Notes under the pieces: model-generated
Seen by the model: only the letters and a program-made list of their open reading frames with translations
Database searches by the model: none
What the model was told of the DNA's origin: nothing
Translations under genes and position numbers: made by a program
Assembly: GCF_024400215.1 (NCBI RefSeq)
Contig: NZ_CP053748.1
Span: 3,720,001-3,784,000 of the forward strand
From: Massilia sp. erpn
GTDB taxonomy: Bacteria > Pseudomonadota > Gammaproteobacteria > Burkholderiales > Burkholderiaceae_D
Direction of reading: 5' to 3'
DNA: 64,000 bases
Part shown: positions 26,432 to 37,367 of the stretch, piece by piece
Position numbering within the stretch: the stretch's first letter is position 1
How the letters are laid out: the number at the start of each line of letters is the position of its first letter

Positions 26432-28762
26432 ATGGTTGAAATCGAAATAGACGGCAAGAAAGTCGAAGTCCCTGCTGGTAGCATGGTGATGGACGCTGCC
26501 AACAAGCTGGGTACCTACATCCCGCACTTCTGCTATCACAAGAAATTGTCGATCGCGGCAAGCTGCCGTATGTGCCTGGTCGAGGTGGAAAAAGCGCCGA
26601 AGCCGCTGCCCGCCTGCGCCACCCCGGTCTCGGCCGGCATGGTGGTGCGCTCGCACAGCGACAAAGCGGTGCAGGCGCAAAAGAGCGTCATGGAATTCCT
26701 GCTGATTAACCACCCGCTGGACTGCCCGATCTGCGATCAGGGCGGCGAGTGCCAGCTGCAGGATCTGGCCGTGGGCTACGGCAAGAGCGAATCGCGCTAC
26801 GAAGAAGAAAAGCGCGTGGTGAAGCCGAAGGACGCCGGTCCCCTGGTGTCCATGCAGGAAATGGCGCGCTGCATCCACTGCACCCGCTGCGTGCGTTTCG
26901 GCCAGGAAGTGGCCGGCGTCATGGAGCTGGGCATGCTGGGCCGCGGCGAACACGCCGAGATCACCACCTTCGTCGGCGAAGCGGTGAACTCCGAGATGTC
27001 GGGCAATATGATCGACCTGTGCCCGGTCGGCGCGCTGACCTCCAAGCCATTCCGCTACAGCGCCCGTACCTGGGAACTGTCGCGCCGCAAATCCGTGTCG
27101 CCGCACGACGGCCTGGGCTCGAACCTGATCGTTCAGGTCAAGCAGGGCGAAGTCAAGCGCGTGCTGCCGCTGGAAAACGAAGCGGTCAACGAATGCTGGA
27201 TTTCCGACAAGGACCGCTTCTCCTACGAAGCGCTGGGCAGCGCCGAGCGCCTGACCCAGCCTATGCTCAAGCAAGGCAATGAGTGGAAGCAAGTGGACTG
27301 GCAGACCGCGCTCGAATACGTGGCGCACGGCCTGAAGAATATCAAGCACGAACATGGCGCCGATGCCATCGCCTCCTATGCGACCCCGCATTCGACGGTG
27401 GAAGAGCTGGTCCTGCTGCAAAAGCTGACCCGCGGCGTCGGTTCCGAGAACATCGACTTCCGCCTGCGCCACAGCGATTTCGCGCTGGATGGCCAGGTCG
27501 CGCCGTGGCTGGGCATGCCGGTGGCCGACGTGAGCAATCTGCAGCGCGTCTTCGTCATCGGCTCCTTCCTGCGCAAGGACCATCCGCTGCTGGCGACCCG
27601 CCTGCGCGCCGCCGTCAAGGCCGGCGGCAAGCTGTCCGTGCTGCACGGCGCCGATGAAGAGAACCTGATCACCGCCGCCAACAAGATCATCGCTGCGCCA
27701 TCCGACTGGCTGGCCGCGCTGTCGGGCGTGGTCGCTGCCGTGGCCAAGGCCAAGGACGTCGCCGCGCCGGCCGGTTTCGAGAACGTGGCCGTGTCCGACG
27801 CTGCCGCCGCCATCGCCGCCAGCCTGCTGTCCGGCGACAACAAGGCTGTCTTCCTCGGCAACGCCGCCGCTCAGCATCCGCAAGCGTCCGCGCTGCACGC
27901 CGCCGCGCAATGGATCGCCGAACAGACCGGCGCCAAATTCGGTTATCTGACCGAAGCGGCCAACACCGTCGGCGGTTACCTGCTGGGCGCCACCGCGAAG
28001 AACGCCGCGCCGGCCTTCTCCGCGCCGAAGAAAGCCTACGTGCTGCTGAACGCCGAACCGGAACTGGACGCCGTCAACCCGCAAGCCGCCGTCGCCGCCC
28101 TGAAGGGTGCCGACATGGTGGTGGTGCTGTCGGCCTTCAAGCACGGCATGGACTACGCCGACGTGCTGCTGCCGATCGCGCCGTTCGCCGAAACCTCGGG
28201 CAGCTTCGTCAACTGCGAAGGCCGCCTGCAAAGCTTCAACGGCACCGTGAAGCCGCTGGCGGAAACCCGTCCAGCCTGGAAAGTGCTGCGGGTGCTGGGC
28301 AATATCCTCGGCCTGGCCGGTTTCGACTACGAGACGTCGGAAGCGATCCGCGACGAAGCCTTCGGCAAGGGCGTGACCGACCTGTCCTCCAAGCTCAACA
28401 ACAACGCCAAGCTGGCGCCTGTTGCCGCCGCCTTCGGCGCTGGCGACAAGCTGGAACGCGTGACCGATGTGCCGATCTACTTCGCCGACGCGCTGGCGCG
28501 CCGTTCCGCTCCGCTGCAAGCGACCGCCGACGCCGCCGCGCCGAAAGCCCGCCTGTCCGTTGCCCTGGCGCAGCAGATCGGCGTCAAGGCCGGCGACAAG
28601 GTGCAGGTCAGCCAGGGTTCCGGCTCGGCCATCCTGGAAGCGCAGATCGACGCGGGCCTGCCGGCCAATGTCGTGCGCGTTGCCGCCGCCCACGCATCGA
28701 CCGCCGCGCTGGGCGCGATGTTCGGTTCCATCACCGTTGTTAAAGCAGGGGAGGGCAAGTAA
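26432..28762 (+). CDS. nuoG: NADH-quinone oxidoreductase subunit G
   Basis: A 776-residue 75-kDa subunit. The N-terminal ferredoxin domain has [2Fe-2S] ligands in [20 protein letters not shown] and a distal C in PACATPV. The His-Cys cluster follows ([18 protein letters not shown]), then the [4Fe-4S] N4 motif [12 protein letters not shown] with a distal CPVGALTSK. After that comes a molybdopterin-oxidoreductase-like domain. The C-terminal 350 residues are alanine rich and variable, as is usual. Its stop and the nuoH start share one base. Confidence 0.96.
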   Translation: MVEIEIDGKKVEVPAGSMVMDAANKLGTYIPHFCYHKKLSIAASCRMCLVEVEKAPKPLPACATPVSAGMVVRSHSDKAVQAQKSVMEFLLINHPLDCPICDQGGECQLQDLAVGYGKSESRYEEEKRVVKPKDAGPLVSMQEMARCIHCTRCVRFGQEVAGVMELGMLGRGEHAEITTFVGEAVNSEMSGNMIDLCPVGALTSKPFRYSARTWELSRRKSVSPHDGLGSNLIVQVKQGEVKRVLPLENEAVNECWISDKDRFSYEALGSAERLTQPMLKQGNEWKQVDWQTALEYVAHGLKNIKHEHGADAIASYATPHSTVEELVLLQKLTRGVGSENIDFRLRHSDFALDGQVAPWLGMPVADVSNLQRVFVIGSFLRKDHPLLATRLRAAVKAGGKLSVLHGADEENLITAANKIIAAPSDWLAALSGVVAAVAKAKDVAAPAGFENVAVSDAAAAIAASLLSGDNKAVFLGNAAAQHPQASALHAAAQWIAEQTGAKFGYLTEAANTVGGYLLGATAKNAAPAFSAPKKAYVLLNAEPELDAVNPQAAVAALKGADMVVVLSAFKHGMDYADVLLPIAPFAETSGSFVNCEGRLQSFNGTVKPLAETRPAWKVLRVLGNILGLAGFDYETSEAIRDEAFGKGVTDLSSKLNNNAKLAPVAAAFGAGDKLERVTDVPIYFADALARRSAPLQATADAAAPKARLSVALAQQIGVKAGDKVQVSQGSGSAILEAQIDAGLPANVVRVAAAHASTAALGAMFGSITVVKAGEGK

Positions 28763-29844
28763 TGTCTTTGCCTGAGATTATCGATACCATCAATACCACC
28801 GGCGGCGAGCTGGTGGGGCCGGCCTGGCCCTTCTTCTGGACCCTGGCCAAAATCCTGTGCGTGACCCTGCCTCTGATGGGCATGGTCGCCTACCTGACGC
28901 TGTGGGAGCGCAAGCTGCTCGGCTGGATCCAGATCCGTATCGGCCCGAACCGCGTGGGTCCGGCCGGTCTGCTGCAGCCGATCGCCGACGCGCTGAAACT
29001 GCTGTTCAAAGAGATCATCCTGCCGACCAAGTCGAACAAGGCGCTGTTCGTGATCGGCCCGATCATGACCATCATGCCGGCGCTGGCCGCCTGGTCGGTG
29101 GTGCCTTTCGGCCCGCAGGTCGCGCTGGCTGACGTCAACGCCGGTCTGCTGCTGATGATGTCGATCATGTCGATCGAGGTGTACGGCATCATCATCGCCG
29201 GCTGGTCCTCGAACTCGAAGTACTCCTTCATGGGCGCCATGCGTGCTTCGGCGCAGATGGTGTCCTACGAGATCGCCATGGGCTTCGTGCTGGTGATCGT
29301 GCTGATGGTGTCCGGTTCGCTGAACCTGTCCGAAATCGTCGCCGGCCAGCAAAAAGGCCAGATGGCGGCCATGGGCCTGAACTTCCTGTCCTGGAACTGG
29401 CTGCCGCTGCTGCCGATGTTCGTGGTCTACCTGGTGTCCGGCCTGGCCGAATGTAACCGCCACCCGTTTGACGTGGTGGAAGGCGAGTCGGAAATCGTCG
29501 GCGGTCACATGGTCGAGTACTCGGGCATGTCCTACGCCATGTTCTTCCTGGCCGAATACGCCAATATGATCCTGATCGGCGTGATTGCCTCGATCATGTT
29601 CCTGGGTGGCTGGTCCGCTCCGATCGCTGCGCTGGAATTCGGCGGCGGCTTCGGCGGCTTCTTCTGGCTGTTTGTGAAAACCTTCTGCATCGTGTCGCTG
29701 TTCATCTGGACTCGCGGTACCTTCCCGCGCTACCGCTATGACCAGATCATGCGTTTGGGCTGGAAAGTGTTCATCCCGCTGACCCTGGCCTACCTGGTCA
29801 TCGTCGCCACCTGGATGCAGACCTCCTGGAACATTTGGAAGTAA
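28762..29844 (+). CDS. nuoH: NADH-quinone oxidoreductase subunit H
   Basis: A 360-residue membrane subunit with about eight or nine hydrophobic helices, forming the quinone entry channel at the junction with the peripheral arm. Conserved segments include [38 protein letters not shown] and the acidic loop [20 protein letters not shown]. Confidence 0.97.
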   Translation: MSLPEIIDTINTTGGELVGPAWPFFWTLAKILCVTLPLMGMVAYLTLWERKLLGWIQIRIGPNRVGPAGLLQPIADALKLLFKEIILPTKSNKALFVIGPIMTIMPALAAWSVVPFGPQVALADVNAGLLLMMSIMSIEVYGIIIAGWSSNSKYSFMGAMRASAQMVSYEIAMGFVLVIVLMVSGSLNLSEIVAGQQKGQMAAMGLNFLSWNWLPLLPMFVVYLVSGLAECNRHPFDVVEGESEIVGGHMVEYSGMSYAMFFLAEYANMILIGVIASIMFLGGWSAPIAALEFGGGFGGFFWLFVKTFCIVSLFIWTRGTFPRYRYDQIMRLGWKVFIPLTLAYLVIVATWMQTSWNIWK

Positions 29845-29859
29845 GAGAGCGAATACGAT

Positions 29860-30348
29860 ATGGAACGAATAAAAGACTTTTTCGGCAGCCTGATGCTGCG
29901 CGAATTGTTCAAGGGGATGGCGCTGACCGGCAAATACATGTTTGCCAAGAAGATCACCGTCCAATTCCCTGAAGAGAAAACGCCGATCTCGCCGCGTTTC
30001 CGCGGCCTGCATGCGCTGCGCCGCTACCCCAACGGGGAAGAGCGCTGCATCGCCTGCAAGCTGTGCGAAGCGGTGTGCCCGGCCATGGCGATCACCATCG
30101 AGTCGGAGCAGCGCGACGACGGCAGCCGCCGTACCACGCGCTACGACATCGACCTGACCAAGTGCATCTTCTGCGGTTTCTGCGAAGAGTCCTGTCCGGT
30201 CGACTCCATCGTGGAAACCCATGTGCTGGAATACCACGGCGAGAAGCGCGGCGATCTGTACTACACCAAGGAAATGCTGCTGGCTGTAGGCGACCGTTAT
30301 GAAGCGGAGATTGCCGCCAACCGTGCTGCCGATGCGCCGTACCGCTGA
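29860..30348 (+). CDS. nuoI: NADH-quinone oxidoreductase subunit I
   Basis: A 162-residue 8Fe ferredoxin subunit with two [4Fe-4S] motifs, [16 protein letters not shown] and [16 protein letters not shown]. These clusters (N6a, N6b) pass electrons from NuoG toward NuoB. It lies 15 bases after nuoH. Confidence 0.97.
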   Translation: MERIKDFFGSLMLRELFKGMALTGKYMFAKKITVQFPEEKTPISPRFRGLHALRRYPNGEERCIACKLCEAVCPAMAITIESEQRDDGSRRTTRYDIDLTKCIFCGFCEESCPVDSIVETHVLEYHGEKRGDLYYTKEMLLAVGDRYEAEIAANRAADAPYR

Positions 30349-30386
30349 ACGCGGACGTGATCGACACTTAACTGTCAGGGTTTCTT

Positions 30387-31022
30387 ATGGATTTTAAAAC
30401 TGTCTTGTTTTACGTGTTCGCCGCCATCCTGGTGCTGGCAGCGACCCGCGTTATCACGGCCCGCAATCCGGTGCATGCCGCACTGTTCCTGGTGCTGGCC
30501 TTCTTCCAGGCGGCCGGCATCTGGATGCTGCTGAAAGCCGAGTTCCTCTCCATCGTGCTGGTGCTGGTGTATGTCGGCGCGGTGATGGTGCTGTTCCTGT
30601 TCGTCGTGATGATGATCGACATCAATCTCGACAAGCTGCGCGAAGGCTTCTGGAACTATCTGCCGCTGGCGGCCACCATCGGCGGCGTGATCGTGCTGGA
30701 GATGGCTTCCGTGCTGTGGCGCAGCTTCGGCGTCAACGACTACCAGCAATCGCCGGCTGCAGCCAGCGCCATCGGCACCACCAAGGCGCTGGGCCTGAAG
30801 ATTTACACCGAATATATCTACGCGTTTGAAATCGCCGCCGTCGTGCTGCTGCTGGCCATCGTGGCCGCCGTCGCCCTGACCCTGCGCAAGCGCAAGGACA
30901 TCAAATACTTCGATCCGGCCGATGCGGTGCGGGTCAAGCGCAACGACCGTCTGCGCATCGTGAAGATGGATGCCGTCTCCACGCGCAATCAGCCGGAAGC
31001 AGCAACGAAGGAGGCACCATGA
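30387..31022 (+). CDS. nuoJ: NADH-quinone oxidoreductase subunit J
   Basis: A 211-residue membrane subunit (ND6 type) with five hydrophobic helices. The conserved stretch [20 protein letters not shown] holds the pi-bulge helix used in proton coupling. The C-terminal 35 residues are charged and polar. It overlaps nuoK by four bases (ATGA). Confidence 0.95.
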   Translation: MDFKTVLFYVFAAILVLAATRVITARNPVHAALFLVLAFFQAAGIWMLLKAEFLSIVLVLVYVGAVMVLFLFVVMMIDINLDKLREGFWNYLPLAATIGGVIVLEMASVLWRSFGVNDYQQSPAAASAIGTTKALGLKIYTEYIYAFEIAAVVLLLAIVAAVALTLRKRKDIKYFDPADAVRVKRNDRLRIVKMDAVSTRNQPEAATKEAP

Positions 31023-31327
31023 CTTTATCGCTGGCACACTACCTGGTCCTGGGTGCGATTCTGTTCGCAATCTCGATCGTCGGTATTTTCCTGAACCGCA
31101 AGAACGTCATCGTTCTGCTGATGGCCATCGAACTGATGCTGCTGGCAGTGAACATGAACTTCATCGCGTTCTCGCATTACCTGGGCGACGCGGCCGGGCA
31201 GATCTTTGTCTTCTTCATCCTGACCGTGGCGGCTGCCGAATCGGCAATCGGCCTTGCGATCCTGGTGGTGATGTTCCGTAATCTGGACACCATCAATGTG
31301 GAAGACCTGGATAGCCTCAAAGGCTAA
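31019..31327 (+). CDS. nuoK: NADH-quinone oxidoreductase subunit K
   Basis: A 102-residue membrane subunit (ND4L type) with three hydrophobic helices. Conserved membrane glutamates occur in [16 protein letters not shown] and [15 protein letters not shown]. Start in the overlap with nuoJ. Confidence 0.96.
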   Translation: MTLSLAHYLVLGAILFAISIVGIFLNRKNVIVLLMAIELMLLAVNMNFIAFSHYLGDAAGQIFVFFILTVAAAESAIGLAILVVMFRNLDTINVEDLDSLKG

Positions 31328-31363
31328 GTTTTAAACCTCGAATAATAAACAGTAAGGTTCATC

Positions 31364-33409
31364 ATGGCGGGGCTTAACCCTAACCTTCTTCTTGCCGTTC
31401 CTCTGGCGCCCCTGGCGGGCGCCGCGATTGCGGGCTTGCTCGGAACCCGATTCTTCGGGAATTTGGTCGGCCGAAAAACGTCGCATACCGCGACGATTTT
31501 GGGCGTGCTGATTGCATTTATCATTTCCTTCCAGACGCTGCTGAGCGTGATGGATGGCGCCAGCTATAACGGCGACATCTATACCTGGATGACGGTTGCC
31601 GGCGTCAAGCTGGCGGTCGGTTTCCAGATCGACGCGCTGTCGGCGATGATGATGAACGTGGTGACGTTCGTGTCGCTGATGGTCCACATCTACACCATCG
31701 GCTACATGAAGGACGACGAAGGCTATAACCGCTTCTTCTCCTACATCTCGCTGTTCACCTTCTCGATGCTGATGCTGGTCATGTCCAACAACTTCCTGCA
31801 GCTGTTCTTCGGCTGGGAAGCGGTGGGCCTGGTCTCGTATCTGCTGATCGGCTTCTGGTACACCCGTCCAACGGCCATCGTGGCGAACATGAAGGCCTTC
31901 CTGGTCAACCGCGTGGGCGACTTCGGCTTCATCCTGGGCATCGGCCTGCTGCTGGCTTACGCCGGCTCCATGGACTACCAGGAAGTCTTCGCCAAGAAAG
32001 AGCAGCTGCTGGCCCTGACCCTGCCGGGCACCGACTGGATGCTGCTGAGCGTGGCCTGTATCTGCCTGTTCATCGGCGCCATGGGCAAATCGGCGCAGTT
32101 CCCGCTGCACGTCTGGCTGCCAGACTCGATGGAAGGCCCGACCCCGATCTCCGCGCTGATCCACGCCGCCACCATGGTGACGGCCGGTATCTTCATGGTG
32201 TCGCGCATGTCGCCGCTGTTCGAGCTGTCGGACACCGCGCTGTCCTTCATCCTGGTGATCGGCTCCATCACGGCCCTGTTCATGGGCTTCCTGGGCATCA
32301 TCCAGAACGACATCAAGCGCGTGGTCGCTTACTCGACCCTGTCGCAGCTGGGCTACATGACCGTGGCCCTGGGTTCCTCGGCCTACTCGATCGCCGTGTT
32401 CCACCTGATGACCCACGCCTTCTTCAAAGCGCTGCTGTTCCTGGGCGCCGGTTCGGTCATCATCGGCATGCACCACGACCAGGACATCCGCAATATGGGC
32501 GGCCTGCGCAAATACATGCCGATCACCTGGATCACCTCGCTGCTCGGCTCCCTGGCCCTGATCGGCACCCCGTTCTTCTCGGGCTTCTACTCGAAGGACT
32601 CGATCATCGAAGCGGTGCACGCTACCCATATCTGGGGCGCGGGCTTCGCCAACTTCGCGGTGCTGGCCGGCGTCTTCGTGACCGCCTTCTACTCCTTCCG
32701 CATGTACTTCCTGGTCTTCCATGGCGAGGAACGCTTCGGCAAGGAACACCACCATGCGCACGCTTCGCACCATGACGACGAGGCGGAAGAGGACGACCAC
32801 GGCCACCACGGCCTGGCGCCGGGCGAGAAACCGCACGAATCCCCATTCGTGGTCTGGTTCCCGCTGGTGATGCTGGCCATCCCTTCGGTGGTGATCGGCT
32901 TCCTGACCATCGGCCCGATGCTGTTCGGCGACTTCTTCAAAGGCGTGATCTTCGTCGGTGAAAACCACCACGCGATGCATGAACTGGCCGAAGAGTTCCA
33001 CGGTCCTGTGGCGATGGTGATCCATTCGCTGACCAGCGTGCCGCTGTGGCTGGCCATTGCCGGCGTGGCGACGGCTTACTACTGCTATATGATCAATCCG
33101 CGCGTGCCGGCCTGGTTCTATGCCAAGTTCAAAGCCGTCCACACCCTGCTGGACAACAAGTACTACATGGACAAGATCAACGAAGCAGTCTTCGCCAAGG
33201 GCGCGCGCGTGCTGGGCGAAGGCCTGTGGAATGTGGGCGACCGCACCCTGATCGACGGTCTGCTGGTCAACGGCAGCGCGAAAGTGGTGCAGTGGTTCTC
33301 GTCGCTGGTGCGCGTGGCGCAAACCGGCTACATCTACCACTATGCGTTCGTGATGATCCTCGGCATCCTCGGATTCCTGGTCTATTTCCTGCCGTTTTGG
33401 CACGCTTGA
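31364..33409 (+). CDS. nuoL: NADH-quinone oxidoreductase subunit L
   Basis: A 681-residue antiporter-like distal membrane subunit. Proton-channel residues lie in FFGWEAVGLVSYLLIGFW (glutamate) and in the lysine-containing AMGKSAQFPLHVWLPDSMEG and FFKALLFLGAGS. The long C-terminal amphipathic lateral helix and final anchor helix (YAFVMILGILGFLVYFLPFW) are present. A histidine/acid-rich loop at about residues 460-487 (KEHHHAHASHHDDEAEEDD followed by HGHHG) is unusual. Confidence 0.97.
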   Translation: MAGLNPNLLLAVPLAPLAGAAIAGLLGTRFFGNLVGRKTSHTATILGVLIAFIISFQTLLSVMDGASYNGDIYTWMTVAGVKLAVGFQIDALSAMMMNVVTFVSLMVHIYTIGYMKDDEGYNRFFSYISLFTFSMLMLVMSNNFLQLFFGWEAVGLVSYLLIGFWYTRPTAIVANMKAFLVNRVGDFGFILGIGLLLAYAGSMDYQEVFAKKEQLLALTLPGTDWMLLSVACICLFIGAMGKSAQFPLHVWLPDSMEGPTPISALIHAATMVTAGIFMVSRMSPLFELSDTALSFILVIGSITALFMGFLGIIQNDIKRVVAYSTLSQLGYMTVALGSSAYSIAVFHLMTHAFFKALLFLGAGSVIIGMHHDQDIRNMGGLRKYMPITWITSLLGSLALIGTPFFSGFYSKDSIIEAVHATHIWGAGFANFAVLAGVFVTAFYSFRMYFLVFHGEERFGKEHHHAHASHHDDEAEEDDHGHHGLAPGEKPHESPFVVWFPLVMLAIPSVVIGFLTIGPMLFGDFFKGVIFVGENHHAMHELAEEFHGPVAMVIHSLTSVPLWLAIAGVATAYYCYMINPRVPAWFYAKFKAVHTLLDNKYYMDKINEAVFAKGARVLGEGLWNVGDRTLIDGLLVNGSAKVVQWFSSLVRVAQTGYIYHYAFVMILGILGFLVYFLPFWHA

Positions 33410-33435
33410 TAGCTGACACGCAAAAGAGATAAAAG

Positions 33436-34932
33436 ATGCAGTCAACGATAAATAATCTTCCTCCTTACCTGAGCCTGGCGATCTGGCTGCCGGTGCTGTT
33501 CGGCCTGATCGTCCTGGCGGTCGGCCGCGATTCGCGCGCCGGCATGGTGCGCATGCTGTCGCTGTTGGGCGCGGTCGTGTCCTTCCTGCCGACCATCCCG
33601 CTGTTCACCAAATTCGACAACGCGGCGCATGGCCTGCAGTTCGTGGAAAAAGCGCCGTGGATCGAGCGCTTCAATATCTTCTACTCGCTCGGCGTGGACG
33701 GCCTGTCGCTGTGGTTCGTGCCGCTGACCGCCTTCATCACCATCATCGTGGTGATCTCGGCCTGGGAAGTGATCGAGGAGCGCGTGGCGCAGTACATGGG
33801 CGCCTTCCTGATCCTGTCGGGCCTGATGATCGGCGTGTTCTGCGCCATGGACGGCCTGCTGTTCTACTTCTTCTTCGAAGCGACCCTGATCCCGATGTAC
33901 ATCATCATCGGCGTGTGGGGCGGCGCCAACCGCGTGTACGCAGCGTTCAAGTTCTTCCTGTACACCTTCCTCGGTTCGCTGCTGACGCTGATCGCCATCA
34001 TCTACCTGTACAACAAGTCGGGTAGCTGGGACATCCTGGCCTGGCACAAGCTGCCGCTGGCCATGGGCGAACAGATCGCCATCTTCTTCGCCTTCTTCAT
34101 GGCTTTTGCCGTGAAGGTGCCGATGTTCCCGGTCCACACCTGGCTGCCGGACGTCCACGTGGAAGCGCCGACCGGCGGTTCCGCCGTGCTGGCCGCGATC
34201 ATGCTGAAACTGGGCGCTTACGGCTTCCTGCGTTTCTCCCTGCCGATCGTGCCGGACGCCTCGAAAGAGCTGGCTGGCTTCGTGATCGTGCTGTCCCTGA
34301 TCGCCGTGATCTACGTCGGCCTGGTGGCACTGGTGCAGAAGGACATGAAAAAACTGGTGGCTTACTCCTCGATCGCCCACATGGGCTTCGTGACCCTGGG
34401 CTTCTTCATGTTCAACGACATGTCGGTGCAGGGCGGCATCGTGCAGATGATTTCGCACGGCTTCATCTCGGGCGCCATGTTCCTGTGCATCGGCGTGCTG
34501 TATGACCGCATGCACTCGCGCCAGATCGCCGACTACGGCGGCGTGGTCAACACCATGCCGAAGTTCGCAGCCTTCTTCGTGCTGTTCTCGATGGCTAACT
34601 GCGGCCTGCCTGCAACCTCCGGCTTCGTCGGCGAGTTCATGGTGATCCTGGGCGCGGTGCAGTTCAACTTCGTGACCGGTATCCTGGCCGCCACCGCCCT
34701 GATCTTCGGCGCGGCGTATTCGCTGTGGATGGCCAAGCGCGTGATCTTCGGCAAAGTGGGCAACTCCCATGTGGCCGAACTGACCGACATCAACAACCGC
34801 GAGTTCCTGATGCTGGGCATCCTGGCGCTGGCGGTGCTGGTAATGGGCCTGTATCCAGCCCCGTTCACCGACACCATGCAAACCTCCGTGGCCGACCTGC
34901 TCAAGCACGTCGCCCAGAGCAAGCTGCACTAA
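33436..34932 (+). CDS. nuoM: NADH-quinone oxidoreductase subunit M
   Basis: A 498-residue antiporter-like membrane subunit with about 14 helices. The channel glutamate is in LLFYFFFEATLIPMYIIIG, and the lysines are in AFAVKVPMFPVHTWLPDVHV and VALVQKDMKKLVAYSSIAHM. It starts 26 bases after nuoL. Confidence 0.97.
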   Translation: MQSTINNLPPYLSLAIWLPVLFGLIVLAVGRDSRAGMVRMLSLLGAVVSFLPTIPLFTKFDNAAHGLQFVEKAPWIERFNIFYSLGVDGLSLWFVPLTAFITIIVVISAWEVIEERVAQYMGAFLILSGLMIGVFCAMDGLLFYFFFEATLIPMYIIIGVWGGANRVYAAFKFFLYTFLGSLLTLIAIIYLYNKSGSWDILAWHKLPLAMGEQIAIFFAFFMAFAVKVPMFPVHTWLPDVHVEAPTGGSAVLAAIMLKLGAYGFLRFSLPIVPDASKELAGFVIVLSLIAVIYVGLVALVQKDMKKLVAYSSIAHMGFVTLGFFMFNDMSVQGGIVQMISHGFISGAMFLCIGVLYDRMHSRQIADYGGVVNTMPKFAAFFVLFSMANCGLPATSGFVGEFMVILGAVQFNFVTGILAATALIFGAAYSLWMAKRVIFGKVGNSHVAELTDINNREFLMLGILALAVLVMGLYPAPFTDTMQTSVADLLKHVAQSKLH

Positions 34933-34952
34933 GAAAAACCAGGAATAGCTAA

Positions 34953-36437
34953 ATGAATACCACTAACCTGATCCCGCTCTATGCAGAAGTCTTTCTGCTG
35001 ATCGCCACCTCGGCGATCCTGCTGATCGATATGTTCCTGTCAGAGAGCAAGCGTTCGATCACTTATGTGCTGTCGCTGCTCGCGCTGGGCGTCTGCGCGG
35101 CCATCAGCCTGGCCGACTACAATGCCGGCACCACCGTGTACGCCTTCAACAATATGTTCGTCTCGGATCCGATGTCGAACCTGCTGAAAGTGTTCTCCTA
35201 CCTGGCCGTGGCCGTGACCCTGGTGTATTCGCGCCAGTACGCGCACCAGCGCGGCATGCTGGGCGGCTCGCTCGGCGGCGAGTTCTATGTGCTGGCCCTG
35301 TTTGCCCTGCTGGGCCAGATGGTCATGATCTCCGGTAACAGCTTCCTGTCCATCTACCTGGGCCTGGAACTGATGTCGCTGGCCCTGTACGCCCTGGTGG
35401 CCCTGCGCCGCGACAATGCCAAAGCGACCGAAGCGGCGATGAAGTACTTCGTCCTGGGCGCGCTGGCATCCGGCTTCCTGCTGTATGGCATGTCAATGCT
35501 GTACGGCGCCACCGGTTCGCTGGAGCTGACCGAGGTGGCGAAAGCCGCCGCCAGCGGCACGCTGAAACCGACCATCCTGGTCTTCGGCCTGGTGTTCATG
35601 GTGGCTGGCCTGGCCTTCAAGCTGGGCGTGGTGCCTTTCCATATGTGGGTGCCGGACGTGTACCAAGGCGCACCGACCGCCGTGACCCTGCTGCTGGGCG
35701 GCGCGCCGAAACTGGCCGCTTTCGCCATCTGCATCCGTCTGCTGGTGGAAGGCCTGCTGCCGCTGGCGCATGACTGGCAGCAGATGCTGCTGATCCTGGC
35801 CGTGCTGTCGCTGGCCATCGGTAACTTCACCGCGATCGCCCAGACCAATCTGAAACGTATGCTGGCTTACTCCACCATCGCGCAAATGGGCTTCGTGCTC
35901 CTGGGCCTGATGGCTGGCGTGGTCGGTGTCGACAAGAGCAATGCCGCCGCTGCCTACAGCGCGTCCATGTACTACTCGATCACCTATGTGCTGACCACCC
36001 TGGGCAGCTTCGGTCTGATCATGGCGCTGGCCCGTGCCGGCTTTGAAGCGGAAGAACTGTCCGACTTCAAGGGCCTGAGCAAACGCAGCCCGATGTACGC
36101 GACCCTGATGTCGGTGCTGATGTTCTCGCTGGCTGGCGTGCCGCCGATGGTCGGCTTCACCGCCAAGCTGTCCGTGCTGCAGGCCGTGATGACCAACGGT
36201 CAGCTGTGGCTGGCGGTGCTGGCGGTGATGTTCTCGCTGATCGGTGCTTACTACTATCTGCGCGTGGTGAAAACCATGTGGTTCGATGAGCCGGAAGATA
36301 CCGCGCCCATCGTCGTCAATGGCGACAAGAGCGTGGTGCTGGTGCTGAACAGTCTGGCCGTGGTGGCTCTGGGTATCATTCCAGGCCCGCTGCTGAACGC
36401 CTGCCTGAGCGCCATGAGCAAAACCCTGGCTTCCTGA
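34953..36437 (+). CDS. nuoN: NADH-quinone oxidoreductase subunit N
   Basis: A 494-residue antiporter-like membrane subunit, last structural gene of the complex I operon. Key segments are [20 protein letters not shown] (channel glutamate), [20 protein letters not shown] and [21 protein letters not shown]. The plus-strand series continues without a visible terminator into the DUF2818 gene ten bases later. Confidence 0.97.
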   Translation: MNTTNLIPLYAEVFLLIATSAILLIDMFLSESKRSITYVLSLLALGVCAAISLADYNAGTTVYAFNNMFVSDPMSNLLKVFSYLAVAVTLVYSRQYAHQRGMLGGSLGGEFYVLALFALLGQMVMISGNSFLSIYLGLELMSLALYALVALRRDNAKATEAAMKYFVLGALASGFLLYGMSMLYGATGSLELTEVAKAAASGTLKPTILVFGLVFMVAGLAFKLGVVPFHMWVPDVYQGAPTAVTLLLGGAPKLAAFAICIRLLVEGLLPLAHDWQQMLLILAVLSLAIGNFTAIAQTNLKRMLAYSTIAQMGFVLLGLMAGVVGVDKSNAAAAYSASMYYSITYVLTTLGSFGLIMALARAGFEAEELSDFKGLSKRSPMYATLMSVLMFSLAGVPPMVGFTAKLSVLQAVMTNGQLWLAVLAVMFSLIGAYYYLRVVKTMWFDEPEDTAPIVVNGDKSVVLVLNSLAVVALGIIPGPLLNACLSAMSKTLAS

Positions 36438-36447
36438 GCCTAGATAG

Positions 36448-36771
36448 ATGGACGTATCCTCCTCCAGCTGGTTGGTGATCCTGCTTGCATTCGCAGCCGC
36501 CAACCTGCCATTCTTTAACGACAAGGTGTTTGCCCTGATTCCGCTGAAGTCCGGCGGGGCAGGGCAGGAGCACCACCGCAAGGCGCTGTTCATCCGGCTG
36601 CTGGAAATGGTGGTGCTCTACTTTGTCGTTGGTCTGATCGCCATGGCGATCGAGGCGCGCATCGGTACCCGCTTCCCGCAGCAGTGGGAGTTCTATGCGA
36701 TCACCGCCTGCCTCTTCATCGTGCTGGCCTTCCCTGGCTTCGTCGTGCGCTACCTGCGCAAGCGCCGCTGA
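36448..36771 (+). CDS. DUF2818 family membrane protein
   Basis: A 107-residue protein with three hydrophobic segments (about 7-28, 48-70 and 82-102) and a very basic end (RYLRKRR). It begins ten bases after nuoN, which is where DUF2818 proteins are typically found in Betaproteobacteria. That constant position suggests a role in assembly or function of complex I, but this is inference; the family has no assigned activity. Confidence 0.85.
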   Translation: MDVSSSSWLVILLAFAAANLPFFNDKVFALIPLKSGGAGQEHHRKALFIRLLEMVVLYFVVGLIAMAIEARIGTRFPQQWEFYAITACLFIVLAFPGFVVRYLRKRR

Positions 36772-36805
36772 TACACTACTGATTTTCCGATTGAAAGGAG
36801 CGTGC

Positions 36806-37363
36806 ATGGATGCGCACCTGAAAGAAACCCGTATCGACGGTGAGCTGGCGTACGACGGCCACTTCCTCAAGGTCCAACGCGACCGCATCAAACTGCCCAA
36901 CGGCGCCGAAACCGGGCGCGAATACATCAAGCATCCGGGCGCCGTGGTGATCCTGCCGCTGCTGGACGATGGCCGCGTGCTGCTGGAGCGCCAGTTCCGC
37001 TATCCGCTCGATCGCGTCTTCATTGAACTCCCGGCCGGCAAGATCGACCCGGGCGAAGAATCCCTGGCTTGCGCCAAGCGCGAGCTGGAAGAAGAAACCG
37101 GCTACAGCGCCGGCGAGTGGCACTACCTGACCACCATCCACAACGCCATCGCCTATTCGGACGAGCATCTGGACATCTTCCTGGCGCGCGGGCTGAAAGC
37201 GGGTGAGGTGAAACTCGATGAAGGCGAATTCATCGAAACCATCACCGCCACGCCGGAAGAAATGCTGGACTGGGTCCGCACCGGCCGCATCACCGACGTC
37301 AAGACCATCATCGGCGCCTTCTGGCTGGAACGCATCAATAGCGGAGCCTGGAAGCTCGGCTGA
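36806..37363 (+). CDS. NUDIX hydrolase, ADP-ribose pyrophosphatase type
   Basis: A 185-residue cytosolic hydrolase. The NUDIX box GX5EX7REUXEEXGU is perfect: GKIDPGEESLACAKRELEEE followed by TGY, near residues 80-103. The IELPAG motif before it and the overall layout match NudF/YffH-type enzymes that split ADP-ribose or related nucleotides. The ATG at 36806 follows AAAGGAG. Its place at the end of the nuo series suggests housekeeping of NAD breakdown products. Confidence 0.88.
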   Translation: MDAHLKETRIDGELAYDGHFLKVQRDRIKLPNGAETGREYIKHPGAVVILPLLDDGRVLLERQFRYPLDRVFIELPAGKIDPGEESLACAKRELEEETGYSAGEWHYLTTIHNAIAYSDEHLDIFLARGLKAGEVKLDEGEFIETITATPEEMLDWVRTGRITDVKTIIGAFWLERINSGAWKLG

Positions 37364-37367
37364 GACC

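Noticed and set aside
24968..28693. 1241-codon open frame on the minus strand, antisense to nuoE-nuoG
   Set aside because: It is the antisense shadow of highly biased GC-rich genes; the product is rich in H, R, Q, D and G with no domain, and the plus-strand genes are certain.
31331..33445. 704-codon minus-strand frame antisense to nuoL
   Set aside because: Same codon-bias artefact; no start signal or domain.
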